DNA from: Actinomycetota bacterium
Lineage (GTDB): Bacteria > Actinomycetota > Thermoleophilia > Gaiellales > Gaiellaceae
Assembly: GCA_013694685.1 (NCBI GenBank)
Contig: JACDBY010000336.1
Location: 1 to 13,412, forward strand
Direction of reading: 5' to 3'
Length of the DNA: 13,412 nucleotides
In this document: in pieces, positions 1-5,986 of the stretch
Layout of the letters: each line of letters begins with the position of its first letter
How positions within the stretch are numbered: position 1 is the first letter of the stretch
The notes under the pieces: model-generated
The model's input: only the letters and a program-made list of their open reading frames with translations
The model's database searches: none
Told to the model about the DNA's origin: nothing
Made by a program: the position numbers and the translations under genes

Positions 1-86
1 GCCATCTCGCCGAGCTCCCGCATCCTGAACTCGACACCATTGCCTTCGATGGCCACCGGAAAGTCCTCACGAGCCAGCCCAGTCAT
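1..86 (-). CDS. Cupin-like protein, N-terminal fragment (partial)
   Basis: Only the first 28 codons lie in the window; the gene runs off the left edge. It reads MTGLAREDFPVAIEG and continues NGVEFRMRELGEM. The start is firm: ATG at 86-84 follows a GGAG ribosome site at 96-93, a promoter and a palindrome. The opening resembles small single-domain cupins that begin with a short Ala/Asp-rich leader and an E-R-x-E-G-M stretch, but the metal-binding His motifs would lie beyond the edge, so the family call is tentative. It is on the same strand as the deiodinase-like gene but about 254 bases downstream and has its own promoter, so it is probably transcribed separately. Confidence 0.45.
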   Translation of the reverse strand, partial: MTGLAREDFPVAIEGNGVEFRMRELGEM

Positions 87-96
87 GATGATCTCC

Positions 97-112
97 TTAG
101 TCGATTGACTAA
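97..112. promoter_or_regulatory. Palindromic operator at the cupin-gene transcription start
   Basis: TTAGTC-GATT-GACTAA is a perfect 6-bp inverted repeat with a 4-base centre. It lies between the -10 box and the ribosome site, over the predicted transcription start, where a bound repressor would block initiation. Its sequence differs from the TATA-type repeats elsewhere in the window, so a different regulator (TetR-, GntR- or MarR-like) probably binds it. Confidence 0.5.
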
Positions 113-340
113 ACCATTTGACCAAACCGTCCTGCCCGTGTCAAGCCCCAGCAGCCTGGAGCGCAGCTCGAACGGGCAGCAAAATGTCGCTCGTCCGGCG
201 TTCGGACCCTCTGCGCCGCACGTCCCGCGAAACGCGCACCTCCCGCGGCGCGCCGAGCGAATGCGCCGGCGTCTAGTGACGCCTCCAACGCTTGGGCGCA
301 CCCTCGAGAGCGCCTCTGGCAACACATCTACATCACGCGC
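113..340. other. Intergenic region between deiodinase-like and cupin-like genes
   Basis: There is no convincing gene on either strand here. The only structures seen are the promoter at 116-144 and a compact hairpin at 268-283, GGCGTC-TAGT-GACGCC, with a perfect 6-bp stem. The hairpin lies about 57 bases past the deiodinase-like stop codon. It has no T-tract on either side, so it is at best a weak or factor-dependent terminator. The remainder is GC-rich sequence without recognisable motifs. Confidence 0.4.
116..144 (-). promoter_or_regulatory. Sigma-70-type promoter of the cupin-like gene
   Basis: On the minus strand there is a perfect TTGACA -35 box (144-139) and a TCAAAT -10 box (121-116, 4 of 6 to consensus), separated by exactly 17 bases. 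Transcription would start near 109-108, giving a leader of about 23 bases with GGAG just before the ATG at 86. Confidence 0.6.
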
Positions 341-1078
341 TCACCCGTGCGACGGCGGGTGCTGGTTCCAGTACTCCAGACCGGCTTTCCAATCCTCGAC
401 CGCCTGCGGGCCATTCCCGTGGATATGGGCGACGACCTTGTCCCACACCCGCGGCCGAAAGCCGAGGAACTCGCAGTAGTTGGGCCCCACCTTCATGTTC
501 GAGAGGCGCTGCTCGGAGCGCGTCAGCTGGTAATCGAGGATCATCTGGAGCGCGTCCGCGTTCGTCCAGTCTGCGCGGTAGAGGATGCGGTTGCGGCGAC
601 CGATGACGTAGCACATATCGGGCAGCAACCCGAAGGCATGATGCACCGTTCCCTCGAGGTCGTCGACAAGGATCGTTCGCTGCACGCCGAGGCGATCGCG
701 GAAGGCCCGCGCGTGCTCGATCTTCTGCTCCATGCTCGTATGGCGCGGGAAATTCTCGCCGGGATGCGCCTCGCGCGTGAAGACGAAGAGGAACTCGAAC
801 CCCTTCGGTCGATACGCGTCTGCCAGAGCTTCCATGCCTGGACACGCCAGGGTGCAAAACGGTCAGGTGTAGCTGCCGAACTCGAGCACGACCGTGCTCT
901 CGCCGGTGTAATCGCTGAGGCGTACCGTCGCGCCGTCTTTCAGCCGCAGCGCCTCGAAGTCAGGGGCCGTCGTACCGACGCGCATCCGGCGCTGAAAATC
1001 GGCCCATTCCGCCTCGTCTGGGCCTGCGAGAAAGTTCGGGTAGTTGTACTCCGGATACTCGGGTGGCGGCTCGGTCAT
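341..1078 (-). CDS. Deiodinase-like selenoprotein, thioredoxin fold, in-frame UGA
   Basis: One frame runs from 1252 to the stop at 341, interrupted only by TGA at 865-863. Read through as selenocysteine (U), the centre is LEFGSYT-U-PFCTLACPG, matching the FGSCT-U-PPF active site of iodothyronine deiodinases. The part after the TGA continues the family: VFTREAHPG corresponds to the deiodinase EEAH segment, then DRL, VDD, FGLLPDMCYVI and ILYRADW. From the chosen ATG (1078) the protein is 245 residues with U72. An APDF and LSDYTG stretch before U72 is typical of AhpC/TSA-type thioredoxin folds, and about 60 residues extend past the core. U72-P-F-C75 forms a Sec-x-x-Cys pair, so a redox role is possible instead of deiodination. 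No signal peptide is evident. The start is uncertain because there is no good ribosome site: an in-frame ATG at 1252 would give 303 residues, but it lies upstream of the probable promoter. Gene callers would split or truncate this gene. A TGC-to-TGA mutation is the alternative. Confidence 0.8.
837..865 (-). promoter_or_regulatory. UGA codon and putative bacterial SECIS hairpin
   Basis: TGA is at 865-863. Sixteen bases later (minus strand) lies the hairpin CCTGG-CGTGT-CCAGG: stem 851-847 with 841-837, loop 846-842, perfect 5-bp stem. A weaker outer pairing of UUUU with GGAA across an internal loop may extend it. Known bacterial SECIS elements lie inside the coding sequence just after the UGA, with the apical loop about 16-37 bases away and a G among the first loop bases. 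Here the spacing is 16, the second loop base is G, and GU follows at positions 2-3. The structure was paired by eye and its stability was not computed. Confidence 0.55.
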
Positions 1079-1204
1079 GAGATCGAAGCGGTAGCCGGCG
1101 ACGGGGGGCAGTTGCTCCCCGGTACGCCCTTCCCCGTACAACACCGTCGCGTCAGGAATGGCTCGGCACTGATCCCGGACACCCGCAAACCACCTCGCTC
1201 GTGC

Positions 1205-1257
1205 TTGACCTTGGCCCTCGACTGCGAGAATATACCACCCGTATACGTACATCGCGA
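1205..1257. promoter_or_regulatory. Divergent promoter region of liv operon and deiodinase-like gene
   Basis: On the plus strand TTGACC (1205-1210) could be a -35 box, with GAATAT (1228-1233) 17 bases on as a weak -10 box for the importer. On the minus strand TGGTATATT (1237-1229) is an extended -10 element (TGn plus TATATT) that would start the deiodinase-like transcript near 1222, upstream of its ATG at 1078. Both elements overlap the inverted repeat at 1230-1246, so one bound protein could affect both directions. Confidence 0.45.
1230..1246. promoter_or_regulatory. TATA-type inverted repeat, operator copy 1
   Basis: ATATAC-CACCC-GTATAC: five of six positions per arm pair across a 5-base centre. 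It fits RTATAY-N5-RTATRY, shared with 5935-5951 and 12403-12419. It lies within the overlapping divergent promoters of the importer and the deiodinase-like gene. The GntR/FCD protein encoded at 8417-9160 is the likely binder (inference). Confidence 0.55.
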
Positions 1258-1276
1258 GCGAACCGGGGAGGCGACG

Positions 1277-2509
1277 ATGGACGACGCAGAGACTACCCTC
1301 ACACGGCGAGAAGTCTTAGAACGCGCGGGCGTGGCGGCCGCCATCATGAGCGTTCCAGCAGTCGACCGCTTGACCTCGGCGGCCGGCGCGGCCACGCGCC
1401 CGGCGCGGGCGTTGCGGATCGGCCAGCTCTTGACGCTGAGCGGCCCGCTCGGATCGGTGGGGCTCGACCTGCAGAAGGGCTTCGTGACCTACGTCCGCCA
1501 GAATGCGAGTCGCCTCGGCGGCCGGAAGATCCAGTTCTTCGTCGAGGACGACGCAGGCGATCCGCGCACGGCACTGCAAAAGGCCGAGAGACTCGTCAGC
1601 GAGCGCGAGGTCGACGTCGTCACGGGCGTCGTTTTGTCCAACGTCGCGATCGCCCTGCGCGACTTCTTCCACTCGGCCAAGGTTCCGCTCATCATCTCGA
1701 ATGCCGCGGCGGACGAGTTGACGCGCGGAGAGTCCTCGCCGTACATCTTCCGCGCCGCGTACACGAACTACATGATCGGCGCCTCGATGGGCCGATGGTT
1801 CTACCGGAACATCGCGAAGAACAACGTCTTCACGGCCGCCCCCAACTACTCGGCCGGCCAGGAGATCGTGGCCGGCTTCATCACCGCGTTCGAGCGGGCC
1901 GGGGGCAAGATCGGGGGGCGGGTGTTCCCGCCTTTCGGAACCGTCAGCGATTACCAGCCGTTCCTCTCCCAGATCCAGGGAGAGCGGCCGAGCGCGGTCT
2001 TCGCCTTCTTCCCGGGCGCCGAGGCCATCAGATTCGTCCGGCAGTACTCGGAGTTCGGCCTCAAGCGAACGATCCCGCTCCACGGCGCCTTCATCACCGA
2101 TCCGGCGCCGGTCCTGAATGCGCAGGGCAGCGCTGCGCAGGGGATCGGCTCGAGCGCGGTCTGGGCGGCAGAGCTGCAAAACCAGCGTAACGCGCGATTC
2201 CTCGCCACGTACGAAAGGCTCTACGGCAAGGGTGAGCCGTCGACATTCGCTGCAACCGGGCACAACGCGGCGCAGCTGCTCGATGTCGCACTCCGGTCGA
2301 TCAAAGGCGACACGAGCAATCAGGCGCGCTTCCTGAGGGCGTTGAAGAATGTCGGCACCTTCCAGACGCCGTCGGGGATCTTTACGCTCGATCCGAAGAC
2401 GCAAAACCCGATTCGCAACTTCTACCTCCGTCAAGCGCGGTTCGAGGACGGAAAGTGGCAGAACAAGCTGCTCTCCCTCCTCGGGAGCTTCCGCGATCCC
2501 GGCAGGTAA
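1277..2509 (+). CDS. livK: ABC transporter substrate-binding protein (LivK/Peripla_BP_6)
   Basis: This 410-residue binding protein of a branched-chain amino acid-type importer captures the ligand outside the membrane for the permeases encoded next. The N-terminus has a twin-arginine motif, TRREVL with R10-R11, then a hydrophobic stretch (about residues 16-27) and Ala-rich AAGA/ARA sites, suggesting Tat export or a lipid-free exported protein. The mature part opens with LRIGQLLTLSGPLG, the usual first strand and ligand loop of Peripla_BP_6, followed by FVEDDAGDP, ISNAAAD and the C-terminal lobe. The start at 1277 is set by GGGGAGG at 1265-1271; the open frame runs further upstream but only as a GC-rich extension. 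Ligands in this family include amino acids, aromatic acids and amides. The neighbouring CoA ligase and dehalogenase homologue point to an aromatic acid rather than leucine; this is inference from context. Confidence 0.9.
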   Translation: MDDAETTLTRREVLERAGVAAAIMSVPAVDRLTSAAGAATRPARALRIGQLLTLSGPLGSVGLDLQKGFVTYVRQNASRLGGRKIQFFVEDDAGDPRTALQKAERLVSEREVDVVTGVVLSNVAIALRDFFHSAKVPLIISNAAADELTRGESSPYIFRAAYTNYMIGASMGRWFYRNIAKNNVFTAAPNYSAGQEIVAGFITAFERAGGKIGGRVFPPFGTVSDYQPFLSQIQGERPSAVFAFFPGAEAIRFVRQYSEFGLKRTIPLHGAFITDPAPVLNAQGSAAQGIGSSAVWAAELQNQRNARFLATYERLYGKGEPSTFAATGHNAAQLLDVALRSIKGDTSNQARFLRALKNVGTFQTPSGIFTLDPKTQNPIRNFYLRQARFEDGKWQNKLLSLLGSFRDPGR

Positions 2510-2527
2510 TCGCCGAAGGCAGTCGCG

Positions 2528-3424
2528 ATGACCTTCGCTGCGGTCGGCGCGGCTCTGCCTGGACTTCTGAACGAGCACCTCGTCAGCATCCTGAACGGCC
2601 TCGCGGTTGGGATGCTGCTCTTCACGATGGCGGTGGGGCTCTCGCTGATCTTCGGTCTGATGGACGTCCTCAACCTCGCCCATGGTGCGATCTTCCTGCT
2701 CGGGGGCTACGTGGCTTTCCAGGTGATCGTGGGCGAAGGTCAGAGCTGGCTCGCCGGCCTCGCCGTTGCCGTCGGGTTCGGAGCTGTCGCCGGACTGGCT
2801 CTCGGCGGCATTCTCCGGCCGATCCGGCATCGCGGCCATCTCGATCAGGCGCTCCTCACCCTCGGCCTCGCGTTCGTGCTGTCTGATCTGGCCACCATCT
2901 TCTGGGGCAGCGACTTCCAGACGATCCCCTCCCCGGTCTTCCTCCAGCGCAGCGTCGAGGTGCTCGGCCAGTTCTACCCCGCGTACCGGCTCGCCGTGAT
3001 GGGCGTCGGCTTCGCGCTTGCGGTGGTGGTGTATCTGGTCGTGGAGCGGACGCAGGTCGGGGCGGTGCTCCGTGCTGCGGTGGAGGATCGGGCCATGGTC
3101 TCCGCTCTTGGCATCAACGTCGGCCGAGTGATGCTCGCCGTCCTCGCTCTCGGTACTGCCCTAGCGTCGTTCGGTGGCGTCATCGGGGCGCCGATCCTCA
3201 GCCTGAGTCCAGGAGTGGACGCGGAGGTGCTCATCCTGGCGCTGATCGTCATCGTCATTGGGGGGCTCGGCTCGATTCCCGGCGCGCTCGTCGGCGCGAT
3301 CGTGATCGGGCAGGTGCAGTCCCTCGGCACCGCGCTCGTCCCGCAGGTCGCTCCGTTCGCTCTCTTCGGCGCGATGGTGATCGTTCTCGCAGTCCGCCCT
3401 GAGGGGATTTTTGGAAGCCGATGA
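2528..3424 (+). CDS. livH: Branched-chain-type ABC transporter permease LivH
   Basis: This 298-residue membrane subunit forms half of the translocation channel of the importer. Hydrophobic segments cover most of the protein. The family hallmark FGLMDVLNLAHGAIFLLGGY lies near residues 40-59, and the C-terminal GGLGSIPGALVGAIVIG is the conserved coupling region that contacts the ATPases. The start follows AAGG at about 2516-2519 and lies 18 bases after the binding-protein stop. Its last codons overlap the next gene (ATGA), implying translational coupling. Confidence 0.92.
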   Translation: MTFAAVGAALPGLLNEHLVSILNGLAVGMLLFTMAVGLSLIFGLMDVLNLAHGAIFLLGGYVAFQVIVGEGQSWLAGLAVAVGFGAVAGLALGGILRPIRHRGHLDQALLTLGLAFVLSDLATIFWGSDFQTIPSPVFLQRSVEVLGQFYPAYRLAVMGVGFALAVVVYLVVERTQVGAVLRAAVEDRAMVSALGINVGRVMLAVLALGTALASFGGVIGAPILSLSPGVDAEVLILALIVIVIGGLGSIPGALVGAIVIGQVQSLGTALVPQVAPFALFGAMVIVLAVRPEGIFGSR

Positions 3425-4410
3425 GAGCGCTCGCTCCCGGTCGCGCTGCCCGGCTGGTGCAACTCGCCCTCGTCGCGCTGCTCGCCATGGCACCGCTGCT
3501 CCTCGGCGACTTCCGCCTCTTCCTGCTCACCGAGATCCTTATCTTCGGCCTCTTCGCGGCCAGCCTCGATCTCCTCGTCGGCTACACGGGATTGCTCTCG
3601 CTCGGTCACGCCGCGTACCTCGGCGTCGGCTCCTACGCGACGGCGCTCATCGCGATCCACCTGACTGACAACGTCTTCGCCGGAATCGCCGCCGCCGTAC
3701 TCTCGAGCGGCGTCGTGGCCGCCGCGACCGGCTGGCTCGCCGTCCGCACCCGAGGCGTCTACTTTCTGATGCTCACGCTCGCGTTCGCGCAACTGCTCTT
3801 CACGCTCGCGATCACGTGGGACTCGCTGACGCACGGCGCGAACGGATTGCCGACTCCGAAGCCGACGCTCGGACCGGGCGACGGCGGAGGAGCGCTCGAC
3901 GGCGGTACCGCTTTCTACTACTACGCGCTCGTCGCGTTCCTGATCGGATTCGGCCTGCTGCGGGCAATCGTCGCCTCGCCGTTCGGCAGGACCCTCGTCG
4001 GTATTCGTGAGAATGAGGCGCGCATGCGGTCGCTCGGCTACGGCGTCGCCCGGTACAGGCTCGCAGTGTTCTGCATTGCGGGCGCAGTTGCAGGGTTTGC
4101 CGGATCGCTGACGGTCCAGCACTCGAATTACATGTCGCCGAGTGGCATCTCGTTCGAGGTCTCCACACTGGCGCTAATTGCCGTCATCATCGGCGGGCGG
4201 GCGACGCTCGTCGGCGCCGTTCTTGGCTCGGCCTTCGTCTTCATCATTCGCGACGAGCTCTCCTCGGCCTTCAACGAGCACTGGCGTCTGGTGCTGGGCG
4301 TCGTGTTCATCGGAGTCGTCTACCTGCTGCCGCGCGGGCTCAGTGGTTTGCCGGCGAGGACCGGGCTGCTCTCGCGCCGGATCCAGACGACGGCGGGCGG
4401 GTCGGCGTGA
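3421..4410 (+). CDS. livM: Branched-chain-type ABC transporter permease LivM
   Basis: This 329-residue membrane subunit is the second permease and partners LivH. The signature GYTGLLSLGHAAYLGVGSYA near residues 57-76 is the standard LivM motif, and several further hydrophobic helices follow. The IRENEARMRSLGY segment and the later GGRATLVGAVLG match the cytoplasmic coupling loops of the family. It starts at an ATGA overlap with livH and ends in a GTGA overlap with livG. Length is normal for the family. Confidence 0.92.
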   Translation: MRALAPGRAARLVQLALVALLAMAPLLLGDFRLFLLTEILIFGLFAASLDLLVGYTGLLSLGHAAYLGVGSYATALIAIHLTDNVFAGIAAAVLSSGVVAAATGWLAVRTRGVYFLMLTLAFAQLLFTLAITWDSLTHGANGLPTPKPTLGPGDGGGALDGGTAFYYYALVAFLIGFGLLRAIVASPFGRTLVGIRENEARMRSLGYGVARYRLAVFCIAGAVAGFAGSLTVQHSNYMSPSGISFEVSTLALIAVIIGGRATLVGAVLGSAFVFIIRDELSSAFNEHWRLVLGVVFIGVVYLLPRGLSGLPARTGLLSRRIQTTAGGSA

Positions 4411-5204
4411 TCCCCGGCATCGAGCGGGTCAGTCCGACCGTGCTCGAACTCAGCGACGTCAGCAAGCGGTACGGCGACCTGCTCGTGCTCGAAGCGGTGT
4501 CGCTGTCGGTTGATGCGGGAGCGCGGCATGCGCTGATCGGCCCGAACGGCGCCGGCAAGTCGACCCTGTTCCACGTGATCACGGGCACCGAACGCGTGAC
4601 CCGCGGCCGGATCGTCTTCGGCGGCAAGGTGATCACGACGCTACAGGAGCACCGCCGAACACAGCTCGGTCTGGGAAGGACGTTCCAGCAGACCAGCCTC
4701 TTCGACGGGCTGAGTGTGATCGCCAACGTCGAGCTTGCGGTGCAGCAGCGATCCGGTCTTGCGCACCGCCTCTTCCCATCGTCGCGGGGCAGGACGCGGG
4801 TGAACGAGCGTGCGCGGGAGCTGCTCGAGCTCGTCGGCCTAGAGCCGAGGGAGGCGATCCTGGCCGGCGCCCTTTCCCATGGCGAGCGTCGCCAGCTCGA
4901 CGTTGCCGTGTCGCTCGCGACGAACCCCACGCTCGTTCTCATGGACGAGCCGACAGCCGGCATGTCGCGTGACGAGGCCATGTCCTTTCTCTCCATGATC
5001 GCCTCACTGCCGGCCTCGCTGACAATCCTCATGGTCGAACACGACATGGATGTCGTCTTCGAGCTGGCGACGTGGATCTCTGTCCTCGACGCGGGCAAGC
5101 TCATCGCCGACGGGACGCCGGAGGCGATCCGCGGCTCGCGTGAGGTGCAGGACGCATACCTCGGCGAAGGCGAGCATATCGCGAAGCTCTTCGGACCTGT
5201 GTGA
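4407..5204 (+). CDS. livG: ABC transporter ATP-binding protein LivG
   Basis: This 265-residue ATPase powers the importer with LivF. All nucleotide-binding elements are present: Walker A GPNGAGKST (45-53), Q-loop Gln94 in RTFQQTSLF, signature LSHGE (156-160), Walker B LVLMDEP with Glu181, and H-loop His212 in MVEHD. The GLGRTFQ phrase is characteristic of LivG rather than LivF. It begins with GTG overlapping the livM stop (GTGA) and has a few extra N-terminal residues before the usual LELSDVSKRYG opening. Confidence 0.92.
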   Translation: MIPGIERVSPTVLELSDVSKRYGDLLVLEAVSLSVDAGARHALIGPNGAGKSTLFHVITGTERVTRGRIVFGGKVITTLQEHRRTQLGLGRTFQQTSLFDGLSVIANVELAVQQRSGLAHRLFPSSRGRTRVNERARELLELVGLEPREAILAGALSHGERRQLDVAVSLATNPTLVLMDEPTAGMSRDEAMSFLSMIASLPASLTILMVEHDMDVVFELATWISVLDAGKLIADGTPEAIRGSREVQDAYLGEGEHIAKLFGPV

Positions 5205-5917
5205 TGTCGGAGGCTCTGCTCGACGTTCGCGACCTGCGCGCCGGGTACCGTCGCAGCGTCGTCCTCCAAGGTGTCGACCTCGCAGTACGAGAGGGAGAGG
5301 TCGTGGCGCTGCTCGGACGCAACGGCGTCGGGAAGACGACGCTCGTTCACTCGATCATGGGACTCGTCCGGCCCTCGTCGGGATCGATCCGCTTCGACGG
5401 CCAAGAGCTTTCCGGCCGCACGCCCGATCAGATCGCGCGTCGCGGGCTCGCGCTCGTGCCGCAGGGCCGGCGGATCTTCTCGCGGCTGAGTGTCGAGGAA
5501 AACCTGAAGCTCGCGCACCGATCGCGGAACGGCGGTCACGACCTCGATTCGGTCTACGAGCTCCTGCCGCGCCTCCACGAGCGTCGGCGGCACCGTGGCC
5601 GCCAGCTCTCTGGAGGCGAGCAGCAGATGCTCGCGATCGGTCGTGCTTTGCTGGCCAATGCGCGTCTCGTCCTGTTCGACGAGCCGTCGGAGGGCCTGGC
5701 GCCCAAGGCGGTAGACCAAATTGCCAGCGTGATCGCCGGCCTGCGGGAGCAGAAACTGTCGGCCCTGCTCGTCGAGCAGAACCTCCATGTGGCCCTCAAG
5801 CTCGCAGACGCGGTCAACGTCATGACCAAGGGTGAGATCGTGTACCGCGCGACGGTCGACGAGTTTCGTAGCGACCCCAAGGCGGCGCGCGCGTTCCTCG
5901 GCGTCGGCCAGGTGTAG
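5204..5917 (+). CDS. livF: ABC transporter ATP-binding protein LivF
   Basis: This 237-residue second ATPase of the importer has Walker A GRNGVGKTT (38-46), a LVPQGRRIF Q-loop region typical of LivF, signature LSGGEQQM, Walker B LVLFDEPSEGLAP and H-loop VEQN. The ATG at 5204 overlaps the livG stop (TGATG); a GTG one codon earlier is a less likely alternative. It closes the five-gene importer operon: a perfect hairpin follows the stop at once, and the next gene has its own operator-like repeat. Confidence 0.92.
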   Translation: MSEALLDVRDLRAGYRRSVVLQGVDLAVREGEVVALLGRNGVGKTTLVHSIMGLVRPSSGSIRFDGQELSGRTPDQIARRGLALVPQGRRIFSRLSVEENLKLAHRSRNGGHDLDSVYELLPRLHERRRHRGRQLSGGEQQMLAIGRALLANARLVLFDEPSEGLAPKAVDQIASVIAGLREQKLSALLVEQNLHVALKLADAVNVMTKGEIVYRATVDEFRSDPKAARAFLGVGQV

Positions 5918-5932
5918 GAGCGGCTGCCGCTC
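5918..5932 (+). terminator. Hairpin directly after livF
   Basis: GAGCGG-CTG-CCGCTC is a perfect 6-bp stem with a 3-base loop beginning on the base after the livF stop. The T-tract is imperfect (a TTTT comes 9 bases later), so it may be a leaky terminator or an mRNA-stabilising 3' end. It separates the importer transcript from the dehalogenase-ligase pair. Confidence 0.45.
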
Positions 5933-5934
5933 AG

Positions 5935-5951
5935 GTATATGTTTTATATGC
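5935..5951. promoter_or_regulatory. TATA-type inverted repeat, operator copy 2
   Basis: GTATAT-GTTTT-ATATGC, extended by one G/C pair outside, with one mismatch between arms. It fits the RTATAY-N5-RTATRY pattern shared with 1230-1246 and 12403-12419. It lies 35 bases upstream of the dehalogenase-like start codon, implying separate control of that gene and the ligase. I see no convincing -35 box, so an activator-dependent promoter is possible. Confidence 0.5.
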
Positions 5952-5986
5952 CACCGCAAGACAGAGAACGGAAGGAGCACACCGAC

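Noticed and set aside
333..1252. Reading the deiodinase-like locus as two separate genes or a decayed pseudogene.
   Set aside because: Both halves are in the same frame, neither half alone is a complete fold, only one stop interrupts them, and it sits exactly at the family's Sec codon with a hairpin behind it.
347..1276. Long N-terminal extension of the substrate-binding protein frame (open from 347).
   Set aside because: The extension is antisense to the deiodinase-like gene, has no family resemblance, and a strong ribosome site plus export signal place the start at 1277.
1277..5917. Straight assignment of the importer to leucine/isoleucine/valine.
   Set aside because: The family carries many ligands and the linked genes concern acyl-CoA chemistry; the ligand is left open.
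5939..5986. ATG at 5939 as start of the dehalogenase-like gene.
   Set aside because: It lies inside the inverted repeat, has no ribosome site, and the ATG at 5987 has GAAGGAG at proper spacing and matches the family N-terminus.
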